This document shows positions 1-7,634 of a stretch of 22,123 bases of DNA, one piece after another. The position numbers and the translations under genes were made by a program. Within the stretch, counting starts at the first letter, position 1. Each line of letters opens with the position of its first letter. The notes under the pieces are model-generated. The model was not told the DNA's origin. It ran no database searches and worked only from the letters and a program-made list of their open reading frames with translations. The stretch is from Clostridiales bacterium (GTDB lineage: Bacteria; Bacillota; Clostridia; Christensenellales; Pumilibacteraceae), in the NCBI GenBank assembly GCA_029069015.1, contig JAIEBL010000202.1:384-22506 (forward strand). Reading direction: 5' to 3'.

Positions 1-1
1 C

Positions 2-1000
2 AAGAAGGACGCGCGCGGAAACCTTATCCCGATCTGGGAATACGAGGTGGACGACAGCGGCGAGTTCGTTTTAGACGAGAACGGCGAAAAGAGAATTAAG
101 CGCAGACAGAAACTTGACAAGAAAGGACAGCCCATGTTCGACAAAGAGGGCGAACCCATTTATGAGCTTGTGCAGAAAACGGGCAACAGCGGCGTGCTGC
201 AATTCGAAATGGAAGAGCACGTGTACGACATTGCCAAAATGCCCGTGCGTGAAATGACGAGAATCCGCGGCAGACAGATCTCCATGATCTTCGAAGAGCC
301 GATGACGAGTCTGAACCGCGTTCTGACGAGCGGCAGTCAGCTGGACGAAGTAAGTCTGTTGCACCTTCCGGGCGCAGACAAAAAGATCGCCAAAGCAAAG
401 AGTTTGGAAATGCTCGACCTCGTTGGTATTGCAATGCCCGAGCGTGTATACAAGAGCTATCCGCACGAGCTTTCGGGCGGTATGCGGCAGCGCGTTATGA
501 TTGCCATGGCGCTTGCGTGCAACCCGAGGCTTATTATAGCCGACGAGCCGACGACGGCGCTCGACGTTACGATTCAGGCGCAGGTGCTCGACCTTCTGCG
601 CGACATCAAGCAAAAGATCGACGGCAGCATCATGCTGATCACGCACGACCTCGGTATCATCGCCGAAATGGCGGATTTCGTCGTGGTCATGTATGCGGGG
701 CGTATCGTGGAAATGGGTCTTACGGAAGAGATTTTCGATCATCCCATGCACCCCTACACGATCGGCCTTCAGAAGAGCAAACCTGCCATGAATTCCAATA
801 CCGATCGGTTGTTCAACATCCCCGGTAACGTACCCAACCCGATCAATATGCCCGAATTCTGCTACTTTAAAGAGCGGTGTTCGCGCGCGTGCCCTGCCTG
901 CAACGGCAAATTCCCCGAGATGGTAAGCGTCAGCCCTACGCATAAGGTGGCGTGCTATCTGTACGGAAAGGAGGCTGCAAATGGCAAAGAAGAAAAATAA
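2..1000 (+). CDS. oppD: Oligopeptide ABC transporter ATP-binding protein OppD (5' partial)
   Basis: This is one of the two cytoplasmic ATPases that power an oligopeptide importer of the Opp/Dpp family. The reading frame is open to the left edge, so the Walker A region lies outside the window and the GTG at 47 is probably not the true start. Visible motifs in order are the Q-loop region [11 protein letters not shown] (284-316), the signature LSGGMRQR (470-493), Walker B LIIADEP with D-loop TALD (about 530-562), the H-loop LITHD (634-648), and the C-terminal oligopeptide domain with a cysteine cluster [14 protein letters not shown] typical of OppD/DppD. Two features are odd. The Q-loop glutamine is replaced by glutamate (codon 293-295). 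A charged insertion with [16 protein letters not shown] repeats fills roughly positions 2-220, ahead of the Q-loop. The gene overlaps oppF by 20 nt, which indicates translational coupling. Confidence 0.93.
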   Translation, partial: KKDARGNLIPIWEYEVDDSGEFVLDENGEKRIKRRQKLDKKGQPMFDKEGEPIYELVQKTGNSGVLQFEMEEHVYDIAKMPVREMTRIRGRQISMIFEEPMTSLNRVLTSGSQLDEVSLLHLPGADKKIAKAKSLEMLDLVGIAMPERVYKSYPHELSGGMRQRVMIAMALACNPRLIIADEPTTALDVTIQAQVLDLLRDIKQKIDGSIMLITHDLGIIAEMADFVVVMYAGRIVEMGLTEEIFDHPMHPYTIGLQKSKPAMNSNTDRLFNIPGNVPNPINMPEFCYFKERCSRACPACNGKFPEMVSVSPTHKVACYLYGKEAANGKEEK

Positions 1001-2735
1001 CGACGCACAAATGCTTGAAAACGAAGAAGCGGTAGCAGCGGTGACCGTAGAAGAAACGGCGACAACGCCCGCACAAGAAGAAGCGACCGCACCCGATACG
1101 GAAGAAAAAGCGACTGCATCCGAAGCTGCAAACGCACAGCCGCAAGCCGAAGAGAAAAAAGCGGAAGCGGTAGAAGAAGCGGCGGGCAGCACGGTGACCT
1201 CGACCGAGGTTTTGAAGGCGGCACAGCGCGAGTACGATCTTGCGGATAAAGAGGTGCGCGCAGCCGAAAAGACGCTCTCTGCGGCTAAGAAAGCCGAAAC
1301 AACGGCGGAAAATACGGAAGAAGCGAAAGCGGTGACTGCAGCGGCGGAAAACGCGCTTCATGCCGCCAAAGAAGCACGACTCGAAAAGGCGCTTTCCGCG
1401 GCAAAGATCGCCGAGCAGATTGCCACCGAAAAAAAGGAAAAGGCAGCGACTGTTCAAGCCGAAACCGATAAAACGACGGCGGCGCTGAAAGAGCAGCAAC
1501 AGTCGGCGATCGATAAAGTCGCCATGCGCAAGGAAGAGGCGCGGCTTGCCCTGGTTGGCGAAGCGTCTCAAGAAGTGCAGATGCAAAAGGCTGCCGAAGT
1601 AAAAGAAGCGGAAGCCGAAAAATCGGCCGTCGTAAAGTCTTGCACGCAACAGATCAAAGAAGCGGAAAAGGCGGCGCGCCAGGCAAGAAGCGAAGCCCAA
1701 GTTGCATCCGATGCGGCGGCTGCGGCAAGCGAAAAAGCCGAATCGCTCACCTTTACGCCCGATCCGAAATACTTGTTGCAAGTGCGGCACTTACGCAAAT
1801 TCTTCCCCATAAAGAAAGATTTCTTCGGGCGTCCCACGGCGAACCTGCGTGCGGTGGACGACGTTTCGTTCGATCTCGAACGCGGCAAAACGTTGGGCAT
1901 CGTAGGCGAGAGCGGTTGCGGCAAAACCACGATGGGGCGTACGATCTTAAAACTCCATCAGCCGTCGGGCGGCGATATCTATTTCGACGGTCAGAACATT
2001 GCGCCCCTTTCCTCGGCGCAGGTGCGTCCGCTTCGTACGCGCATGCAGATCATTTTCCAAGACCCGTATTCGAGCCTGCCGCCGCGTATGCCCGTCGGTT
2101 CGATCATCGGCGAAGCGGTGAAAGTGCATAAAATCGTGCCCAAATCGGAATTGCATTCGTACGTTTTGGACATCATGGATAAGTGCGGTCTGCGCGACTA
2201 CTATTTCGAGCGTTATCCGCATGAGTTCTCGGGCGGTCAGCGGCAACGTATCTGTATTGCCCGTGCGCTCGCGGTGAACCCGCAACTCATCGTCTGCGAC
2301 GAACCCGTTTCGGCGCTCGACGTGTCCATTCAGGCGCAGATCATCAACCTTCTGAAAGACTTGCAACAGTCCATGGGGCTTACGTATCTGTTCATCTCGC
2401 ACGACCTTTCCGTCGTTAAGCACATTTCGGACAACGTAGGCGTCATGTATTTGGGCAGCATGGTGGAGTTCGGCTCGAACGCGAGCATCTTCTCTAACCC
2501 CATGCACCCGTACACGCGCGCGCTGTTCTCGGCAGTGCCCGTGCCCGACCCCAAAGTCAAGATGAACCGTATCATTCTTTCGGGCGATATTCCTTCTCCC
2601 GCAAATCCGCCGTCGGGCTGTAAATTCCACACGCGTTGCCCCGCGTGCATGGATATCTGCAAGGAAAAAGCACCGGTGTACCGCGAGTACGAGAAAGGGC
2701 ATTTCGTGGCGTGCCATCTCTGGCCGCAAGAATAG
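981..2735 (+). CDS. oppF: Oligopeptide ABC transporter ATP-binding protein OppF with long N-terminal extension
   Basis: This is the second ATPase of the Opp importer, expected to pair with OppD at the cytoplasmic face. The start is fixed by AAAGGAGG at 967-974, seven nt before ATG. Residues about 1-258 are an Ala/Glu/Lys-rich, low-complexity segment that should form long helices or a coiled coil. It has no counterpart in ordinary OppF proteins of about 320 residues. The ABC domain follows: Walker A GESGCGKT (309-316), Q-loop Q360, signature FSGGQRQR (416-423), Walker B LIVCDE (436-441), D-loop SALD (444-447) and H474. The C-terminal oligopeptide domain carries cysteines 547, 553, 556, 560 and 578. 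All catalytic residues are intact, so the ATPase should be active. The role of the extension is unknown; it could tether, oligomerise or simply be a disordered linker. Confidence 0.94.
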   Translation: MAKKKNNDAQMLENEEAVAAVTVEETATTPAQEEATAPDTEEKATASEAANAQPQAEEKKAEAVEEAAGSTVTSTEVLKAAQREYDLADKEVRAAEKTLSAAKKAETTAENTEEAKAVTAAAENALHAAKEARLEKALSAAKIAEQIATEKKEKAATVQAETDKTTAALKEQQQSAIDKVAMRKEEARLALVGEASQEVQMQKAAEVKEAEAEKSAVVKSCTQQIKEAEKAARQARSEAQVASDAAAAASEKAESLTFTPDPKYLLQVRHLRKFFPIKKDFFGRPTANLRAVDDVSFDLERGKTLGIVGESGCGKTTMGRTILKLHQPSGGDIYFDGQNIAPLSSAQVRPLRTRMQIIFQDPYSSLPPRMPVGSIIGEAVKVHKIVPKSELHSYVLDIMDKCGLRDYYFERYPHEFSGGQRQRICIARALAVNPQLIVCDEPVSALDVSIQAQIINLLKDLQQSMGLTYLFISHDLSVVKHISDNVGVMYLGSMVEFGSNASIFSNPMHPYTRALFSAVPVPDPKVKMNRIILSGDIPSPANPPSGCKFHTRCPACMDICKEKAPVYREYEKGHFVACHLWPQE

Positions 2736-2739
2736 CAAG

Positions 2740-2777
2740 CAAAAGAGGAAGGCGGCATGCGTCTTCCTTTTGTTTTT
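2740..2777 (+). terminator. Intrinsic terminator after oppF
   Basis: Just after the oppF stop, CAAAA plus GGAAG (separated by a GA bulge) pairs with CTTCC plus TTTTG, followed by a T-rich run. The stem is imperfect, so it may only attenuate read-through into the small gene at 2792. Confidence 0.65.
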
Positions 2778-2791
2778 AAGGAGCGTTTCGG

Positions 2792-3055
2792 TTGAGCAAG
2801 GAAAAAGACAAAACGGCGAAGCAGAAAAAAAAGAAGCCGAAATACGAAGACGACGGGCACACCATCGTCGATATGAACATAGAGGGCACGTCGTGGTACA
2901 GAGGAAAAAACTATGACCCGAATGTTCCCAAGCTTACGCGCAAGGAAAAATGGGCTGTTTTTAAAGGCGCTTTCCTTTCCATGCTGCCCGCCTTTCTGTG
3001 CACGGTCGCCGGTTTCGGCATCGCCATTTTGCTTATGGTCTTATGGTTAAAGTAA
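2792..3055 (+). CDS. Small basic single-TM membrane protein of unknown function
   Basis: This 87-residue protein starts with TTG, supported by AAGGAG at 2778-2783, eight nt upstream. The first 20 residues are strongly basic and polar, with runs of lysine. A middle segment holds the motif DMNIEGTSWYRG (28-39), then LTRKEKW, and residues about 58-86 form one hydrophobic membrane span ending at the C-terminus. The predicted topology is therefore N-in with a C-terminal anchor. I do not recognise the family. It lies 56 nt after oppF and downstream of a likely terminator or attenuator, so it may be an accessory protein of the Opp operon expressed at a lower level. That link rests on position only. 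Confidence 0.75.
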   Translation: MSKEKDKTAKQKKKKPKYEDDGHTIVDMNIEGTSWYRGKNYDPNVPKLTRKEKWAVFKGAFLSMLPAFLCTVAGFGIAILLMVLWLK

Positions 3056-3098
3056 CGGAAGCATCCGTGGCTAAATTTCCCCAATACTCTAAAAAGAG

Positions 3099-3128
3099 TT
3101 GACGAAACCATCCCCTTTGCCGTATAAT
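3099..3128 (+). promoter_or_regulatory. Promoter of tRNA-Gly
   Basis: TTGACG (3099-3104) and TATAAT (3123-3128) are separated by 18 bp, ending 12 bp before the tRNA 5' end. A small hairpin ACTCT-AAAA-AGAGT (3086-3099) touches the -35 box. Confidence 0.85.
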
Positions 3129-3140
3129 TAAAGTGCTTCC

Positions 3141-3215
3141 GCGGAAGTGGCTCAATGGTAGAGCGTCAGCTTCCCAAGCTGAACGTTGCGGGTTCGAGTC
3201 CCGTCTTCCGCTCCA
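3141..3215 (+). tRNA. tRNA-Gly (anticodon CCC)
   Basis: The cloverleaf is complete. The acceptor stem is GCGGAAG (3141-3147) with CTTCCGC (3205-3211). The D stem is GCTC/GAGC. The anticodon stem is TCAGC/GCTGA around the loop TTCCCAA (3171-3177, anticodon CCC). The T stem is GCGGG/CCCGT around TTCGAGT. The discriminator is T3212 and CCA is encoded at 3213-3215. CCC reads GGG glycine codons. The 5' leader together with the first tRNA bases forms the perfect palindrome CTTCCGCGGAAG (3136-3147), so the leader mimics the 3' acceptor strand. Confidence 0.96.
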
Positions 3216-3218
3216 CGC

Positions 3219-3246
3219 AAAGCGCACCCCTATGGGTGTGCTTTTT
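3219..3246 (+). terminator. Intrinsic terminator of tRNA-Gly
   Basis: AAAGCGCACCC (3219-3229) pairs with GGGTGTGCTTT (3234-3244), with one G-T pair and a 4-nt loop, followed directly by more T. It sits four bases after the encoded CCA. Confidence 0.85.
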
Positions 3247-3253
3247 GCGTGGA

Positions 3254-3387
3254 GCGGAGAACGGGAACGAGAAAATATTGCCGTAGGCAATCGTTCGCGG
3301 TGGCGACGCCGTGCAGTTTCGGTAAAAGGGAACATGTTGCATTCGCCACCAAGGGAGCTGAAGGCGACCGCCGCCCCCGTCTTCCGC
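3254..3387. repeat. Structured non-coding element bounded by copies of the tRNA 3' end
   Basis: This is a gene-free stretch of about 290 bases between the tRNA and the LysR gene. GCGGAGAACGGG (3254-3265) is an inverted copy of the T/acceptor strand of the tRNA, with one AG/GA swap. CCCGTCTTCCGC (3376-3387) is an exact direct copy of tRNA bases 3200-3211. Inside are two clear hairpins: ATTGCC/GGCAAT (3277-3291) and GGTGGCGA/TCGCCACC (3299-3306 with 3343-3350). Frames across it look like tRNA read-through translation and I do not call a gene. It could be a small dispersed repeat or a remnant of tRNA-targeted integration. Confidence 0.55.
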
Positions 3388-3421
3388 ACTGCAAACAACC
3401 GGAGCTTCAACAGACGTTTAC

Positions 3422-3451
3422 TTTACTTCGATCCCTTAAACATGCTATAAT
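3422..3451 (+). promoter_or_regulatory. Promoter of the LysR gene
   Basis: TTTACT (3422-3427) and a perfect TATAAT (3446-3451) are spaced by 18 bp. The predicted start is near 3458, giving a leader of about 48 nt. Confidence 0.65.
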
Positions 3452-3505
3452 AGAAAGGCATAAGAACAACGAATATGCGGATTTTTTGCATAGTAGGAGT
3501 GGACG

Positions 3506-4402
3506 ATGGAATTACGTGTCTTGCGATATTTTTTGGCGGTGGTGCGGGAAGAAAATATTTTGCGGGCGTCGGAAGTGCTGCATATCACGCAGCCGTCGCT
3601 GTCGCGCCAACTTGCACAAATGGAAGAAGAACTCGGGGCAAGGCTGTTTGAACGCGGCAACCGAAAAATAACGCTTACGGAAGCGGGCATGTTGCTTCGT
3701 CGCCGTGCGGAAGAATTGGTCGCGCTTGCCGACAAGACGGAGCAGGAATTTGCGGAGCTCAGTGGTGGGGATGACGTGAGCGGAATCATCTCGATAGGAA
3801 GCGGTGAGATCAGTGCGGTCAGCGAACTTGCCAAGATGATAAAGGCGTTCAGCGAGGATCACTCGAATATCAGTTTTAATTTTTATTCGGGTAACGCGGA
3901 TAACATTAAAGACCAAATAGATCAAGGCTTGCTTGATTTCGGGTTGTTGTTAGAGCCGGTGGAGATGGAAAAATACGATTATCTGCGTATGCCCGTGAAA
4001 GAGCATTGGGTCGTCGTCGTTCCGAAAGGTTCGCCTCTTGCGGAAAAGGCGAGCGTAACGCCGCAGGATCTGCAGGATACGCCGTTGATCCTTCCGAGTC
4101 GGGATAGGGTAAAAGCCGAGCTCGCAAATTGGCTGGGGTCGTCATTTGACAAGAAGAACGTGTTTTCATCCAATAATCTGATTAACAACGCTGCGCTTCT
4201 TGTGGAACAAGGCCTTGGAGTCGCGCTTTCGATTCAAGGCGCGGTATCGCTGTATGGGAATGATAAAGTGTGCGTAAGACCGCTCTATCCCGATTTGATC
4301 AGCACTTCGGTCATAGTGTGGAAAAAGCATCAACCCATGGGTGTGGCGGCAACGAAATTCCTGGATCGCATTCGTATGTCTATTGAGCATACGAAAGTAT
4401 AG
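3506..4402 (+). CDS. LysR-family transcriptional regulator
   Basis: This is a 298-residue DNA-binding regulator of the usual LysR length. Residues 1-60 form the winged helix-turn-helix, with the family pattern FLAVVREENILRASEVLHIT, QPSLSRQLAQMEEELGARLF and LTEAG. A linker helix follows, then a periplasmic-binding-protein-like effector domain from about residue 92 to the end. ATG 3506 is preceded by TAGGAGT at 3494-3500. It lies immediately upstream of, and in the same direction as, the aldo/keto reductase and flavoprotein genes. LysR regulators normally control a neighbouring operon in response to a small-molecule ligand, so it is the likely controller of the 4494-8198 genes. The ligand cannot be read from the sequence. 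Confidence 0.93.
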   Translation: MELRVLRYFLAVVREENILRASEVLHITQPSLSRQLAQMEEELGARLFERGNRKITLTEAGMLLRRRAEELVALADKTEQEFAELSGGDDVSGIISIGSGEISAVSELAKMIKAFSEDHSNISFNFYSGNADNIKDQIDQGLLDFGLLLEPVEMEKYDYLRMPVKEHWVVVVPKGSPLAEKASVTPQDLQDTPLILPSRDRVKAELANWLGSSFDKKNVFSSNNLINNAALLVEQGLGVALSIQGAVSLYGNDKVCVRPLYPDLISTSVIVWKKHQPMGVAATKFLDRIRMSIEHTKV

Positions 4403-4413
4403 AAAACAAGTAT

Positions 4414-4442
4414 TAGACATATAAAGTAAAATACTTTATACT
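4414..4442 (+). promoter_or_regulatory. Promoter of the redox operon with a palindromic operator in its spacer
   Basis: TAGACA (4414-4419) and TATACT (4437-4442) are 17 bp apart. Between them and overlapping the -10 is a perfect inverted repeat ATAAAGTA-AAA-TACTTTAT (4421-4439). Its position suits a repressor or a LysR contact site. Confidence 0.6.
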
Positions 4443-4479
4443 ATAAGCGTCGATCAAAGTTGACGCTTATATTTTTATT
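4442..4479 (+). terminator. Terminator-like hairpin between lysR-type gene and aldo/keto reductase
   Basis: TATAAGCGTC (4442-4451) pairs perfectly with GACGCTTATA (4462-4471), followed by TTTTTATT. It would terminate the regulator transcript. Transcripts from the promoter at 4414-4442 would start inside the 5' arm and so escape it. Confidence 0.7.
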
Positions 4480-4493
4480 CGGAGGCGGCATAT

Positions 4494-5483
4494 ATGGAAT
4501 ATACGGAACTCGGAAAATCGGGCATAACGGTGTCGCGCATTTGTTTGGGGTGTATGGGCTTCGGCGACGCGAACCTCGGGCATCACGCGTGGACGCTCGA
4601 CGAAGAGCATTCGAAAGAAATCATCAGAGCGGCGCTCGATAACGGCATTAACTTTTTCGATACGGCAATGGGATATGCGGGCGGTACGAGCGAGGAATAT
4701 CTCGGCAGAATTATCAAAGGACTGACGGCGCGCAAAAATGCGGTCATTGCGACCAAATTCTTGCCGAGAACGCAGGATGAAATCGCCGGCGGCATAAGCG
4801 GACAAAAACACGTTGCCGATTGTCTGGACAAGAGCTTGAAGAGATTGGAAACGGACTACGTTGACTTATACATTTGCCACATGTGGGACTACCACACGCC
4901 GATCGAAGAAATCATGGAAGGCTTGAACACCGCCGTTAAGGATGGCAAGGCAAGAGCGATCGGCATATCGAACTGCTACGCGTGGCAGCTTGAAAAAGCC
5001 AATGCGATCGCGGAGCGCAACGGTTGGGCGAAATTCGTTTCGGTGCAAGGGCATTACAATCTTTTATTCCGTGAGGAAGAGCGCGAGATGATCCCGTGTT
5101 GCGAAGAAAACGGAATAGCACTCACGCCGTACAGCTCGCTTGCTTCGGGCAGACTCGTAAAACCGGCGGACGAAATGACGAAACGGCTCGAAACGGACGG
5201 CGTTGCGAAAAGCAAGTATGATTCCACGAAAGAGCAGGACGGGATCATTATCGCAAGGGTCGCCGAGCTTGCCGAAAAGAAGAACCTCACGAGAACGCAG
5301 GTTGCGCTCGGTTGGTTGCTTTCCAAAGTGACCGCGCCTATCGTCGGGGCGACGAAAATCAGGCATATAGAAGATGCGGTCGCGGCGGTAGGCGTTAAGC
5401 TTACGGCAGAAGAAATCGATTATCTGGAAGAAAGCTACGTTCCGCATAAACTCGTCGGCGTGATGCAATTCAACCATAAATAA
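4494..5483 (+). CDS. Aldo/keto reductase family oxidoreductase
   Basis: This 329-residue protein is an NADPH-dependent carbonyl reductase with the TIM-barrel aldo/keto reductase fold. The catalytic tetrad is visible: D56 and Y61 in FDTAMGY, K88 in ATKF and H129 in YICHMW. The cofactor-binding end is seen in GATKIRHIEDAV (285-296). The start ATG 4494 follows GGAGG at 4481-4485. Length and motifs fit the YajO/YdjG-like branch of the family, cytoplasmic, acting on aldehydes or ketones of unknown identity. It is the first gene of a likely operon running to 8198, with the next gene starting 20 nt after its stop. The LysR gene just upstream is the probable regulator. Confidence 0.93.
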   Translation: MEYTELGKSGITVSRICLGCMGFGDANLGHHAWTLDEEHSKEIIRAALDNGINFFDTAMGYAGGTSEEYLGRIIKGLTARKNAVIATKFLPRTQDEIAGGISGQKHVADCLDKSLKRLETDYVDLYICHMWDYHTPIEEIMEGLNTAVKDGKARAIGISNCYAWQLEKANAIAERNGWAKFVSVQGHYNLLFREEEREMIPCCEENGIALTPYSSLASGRLVKPADEMTKRLETDGVAKSKYDSTKEQDGIIIARVAELAEKKNLTRTQVALGWLLSKVTAPIVGATKIRHIEDAVAAVGVKLTAEEIDYLEESYVPHKLVGVMQFNHK

Positions 5484-5503
5484 TACGGCGTAAGGAGGCG
5501 TAT

Positions 5504-6040
5504 ATGAAAAATTTAGGATCGGTTTTGGCGTTGTACCCTACGCCGCTCGTCGTTGTCGGTACGTTTTCGGACGGTAAGCCCACTTGGACGCTTGTCGGGC
5601 ATTTGGGCATTATGGATCATATTATGGTCAGTCTTGCAAAGCCGCATTACATCAATGCGGGTATCATCGAAAACAAGGTGCTCTCGGTCAATATCGTTGA
5701 CGAAGCACTTTTGGAAAGAGCCGACTACGTCGGTTGCGTCAGCGGGCGTCAGACGGATAAGTCGGAAGTTTTTCCTTACGTAGTGGGCGAAAAAGGGGCG
5801 CCTGTCATAACGGACGCACCTCTTAGTATGGAGTGCGTCGTCGAGGATAATTACGAAACGAAAGGCTTCGATAACTTCATTCTTACGATCGCGAATACGT
5901 ATGCGGATCAAAAAGTTTTGAACGAAAACGGGAAAATCGACTACGGTAAACTCAAACCCGTCTTATTCGAGATGCCGACCTATCAATATCTGAAAACGGG
6001 CGAATTTTTGGGAGCGTGCAAATCGCTCGGAAAAAAGTAA
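5504..6040 (+). CDS. Flavin reductase-like (FMN-binding split-barrel) protein
   Basis: This 178-residue protein belongs to the flavin reductase/FMN-binding split-barrel family. Recognisable family stretches are LALYPTPLVVVGT (8-20), VSLAKPHYINAGI (42-54), LSVNIVDEALLERADYVGCV (60-79), SMECVVEDNYETKGFDNFI (108-126) and the C-terminal KPVLFEMPTYQYL. AAGGAGG at 5492-5498 sets the start. Members bind FMN and reduce flavin or a bound substrate with NAD(P)H in the cytoplasm. Here the gene is embedded between an aldo/keto reductase and a flavodoxin-bearing lipoprotein, which points to a flavin-based redox pathway. The substrate is not known. Confidence 0.9.
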   Translation: MKNLGSVLALYPTPLVVVGTFSDGKPTWTLVGHLGIMDHIMVSLAKPHYINAGIIENKVLSVNIVDEALLERADYVGCVSGRQTDKSEVFPYVVGEKGAPVITDAPLSMECVVEDNYETKGFDNFILTIANTYADQKVLNENGKIDYGKLKPVLFEMPTYQYLKTGEFLGACKSLGKK

Positions 6041-6058
6041 CCACTTGGGAGGATGGAG

Positions 6059-7579
6059 ATGAAACGGAATAAAAAATTTTGCGTTTTACTTGCTTGCGTG
6101 TTATGTTTGCTTTTTGCGCTTACGGGCTGCGGCGACGGTAAGGACCCGAACGGTGAGGATACGGGAACGTACTATACCGTAACGTTTGACAGTCGCGGCG
6201 GCAGTGTGGTGGAAAGCCAAAGGGTGCGCGCGGGCAATCCCGTCGTCCGCCCGAACACGCCCGTAAAAGAAGGGTATTTTTTGCGCGGCTGGTATACGGA
6301 CGAAGCGGCTGTGGCGGAAGAGTGGCATTTCGATACGGACAGAGCGGAAAGAAATATCACGCTTTATGCGGGGTGGACGGCAAACGAGGACATCGCCCCT
6401 ACGGCGAGCTTGGAATACGTAAAGGACGGCAACGCCTACACGGTCACGGGCGTTGGTGAAGAAACGATCGTCGTGATCCCCGCCGAGCACGAGGGCTTGC
6501 CCGTGACGGCTATACAGGGGCATCACGGCACGGGTGCATTTGCCCAAAAGGCTATGACTTCCGTGACGATACCCGATAGCGTAACGACGATCGGACAGAA
6601 TACGTTCTACGGTTGCTCGGATCTGGTGACGGTTTCCGTCGGGGAGGGAAGTCGGCTTGCCGAGATCGGTAACAACGCGTTTTCGGCTTGTTCGTCGCTC
6701 GTATCGATGTATATTCCGAAAGGCGTAACGGCCGTAGGCGATATGGCGTTCAATAACTGCGCGGCGTTGAAAAAGTTCTCGGTTGCGGGCGACAATGCGG
6801 CTTACCGCAGCGAAAACGGGCATTTGATCGAAAGTGCGACCCAAACGCTTGTACGCGGCGTAAACAACGCGAGCGTTCCGAGCGGCGTGAAAATTCTGGC
6901 ACAGGGTGCGTTCCGCAGAGCAAACGGTATCACCGAACTGAATATTCCCAAAACGGTTACGACCATCGGCAATTATTTTATTCAGGACAGCACGATCGAA
7001 ACGATTAACTACGCGGGAACGGAGGACGAGTGGAACGCCATCGAAAAAAGCGAAACCATGTGGAACTATGGGAACCGCACCGTGCAGCTCGTGTTTAACG
7101 CAGCCGTCGGGCAAAAAATTCTCGTCGCCTATTTTTCTTGCACCAATACGACGAAAAGCGTTGCGGAAGCGATCTGCGATCGGGTAAGCGGCGCGGACAT
7201 TTATCGGATAACGCCTGCGGTTCCGTATACGTCCGCCGACTTGAACTACAACACCGATTGCCGCGCAAACCGTGAGCAGAACGATCCGTCGGCGCGTCCC
7301 GAAATCAGCGGAAGCGTGGAAAACATATCGCAGTACGGTATTATATTTATAGGCTATCCCATTTGGTGGGGGCAAGCGCCTAAAATCATTTATACGTTTT
7401 TCGAAAGCTACGACTACGAATTCGAGGGCGTGACCATTATTCCGTTCTGCACTTCGGGCAGCAGCGGGATCGGTTCGAGCGCGACCAACTTGCACGCTAC
7501 GGCGCCCAAAGCAAATTGGAAAGAGGGCGCACGCATAAGCGGGAATAACGTCGGCGCGCTCATCGCACAAATGAATTAA
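6059..7579 (+). CDS. Lipoprotein fusing InlB-type repeat, BspA-like leucine-rich repeats and a flavodoxin domain
   Basis: The 506-residue product starts at ATG 6059. GGGAGG at 6047-6052 leaves a normal six-nt gap to it, whereas the in-frame ATG at 6053 would touch the ribosome site. The N-terminus is a lipoprotein signal: KRNKK, a hydrophobic core and lipobox LTGC with the lipidated Cys24. Residues about 38-106 match an InlB/Flg_new B-repeat (YTVTFDSRGGS ... YAGW). Residues about 125-320 are LRR_5/BspA-type repeats (VTIPDSVTTIGQNTFYGCSD, LNIPKTVTTIG). Residues about 351-506 are a flavodoxin-4-type domain: KILVAYFSCTNTTKSVAE (phosphate loop), IFIGYPIWWGQAP and IIPFCTSGSSGIGSS. An extracellular anchored flavodoxin next to flavin reductase-like and oxidoreductase genes suggests surface redox chemistry; this is inference. 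No frameshift marks the junction. Confidence 0.9.
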   Translation: MKRNKKFCVLLACVLCLLFALTGCGDGKDPNGEDTGTYYTVTFDSRGGSVVESQRVRAGNPVVRPNTPVKEGYFLRGWYTDEAAVAEEWHFDTDRAERNITLYAGWTANEDIAPTASLEYVKDGNAYTVTGVGEETIVVIPAEHEGLPVTAIQGHHGTGAFAQKAMTSVTIPDSVTTIGQNTFYGCSDLVTVSVGEGSRLAEIGNNAFSACSSLVSMYIPKGVTAVGDMAFNNCAALKKFSVAGDNAAYRSENGHLIESATQTLVRGVNNASVPSGVKILAQGAFRRANGITELNIPKTVTTIGNYFIQDSTIETINYAGTEDEWNAIEKSETMWNYGNRTVQLVFNAAVGQKILVAYFSCTNTTKSVAEAICDRVSGADIYRITPAVPYTSADLNYNTDCRANREQNDPSARPEISGSVENISQYGIIFIGYPIWWGQAPKIIYTFFESYDYEFEGVTIIPFCTSGSSGIGSSATNLHATAPKANWKEGARISGNNVGALIAQMN

Positions 7580-7634
7580 GGCGAAACGATAACGGCAATT
7601 GCGGTAACCGTTTATAAAAGCGAGAGGTATCGGT

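Noticed and set aside
981..1755. CRISPR-like or tandem DNA repeats
   Set aside because: The repetitive look comes from GAA/GCG/AAA codons of a coding Ala/Glu/Lys-rich segment; there are no regular repeat-spacer units.
936..1790. Antisense Arg/Phe/Cys-rich open frames under the OppF extension
   Set aside because: They are the reverse reading of the Ala/Glu/Lys-rich coding repeats and have no promoter or ribosome site.
3141..3420. Active integrative element at the tRNA-Gly gene
   Set aside because: Direct copies of the tRNA end are only 12 bp long and 176 bp apart, and no integrase or other mobility gene is present.
3033..3671. Open frames over the tRNA and the following repeat
   Set aside because: They translate the tRNA itself and the structured block; no ribosome site or domain supports them.
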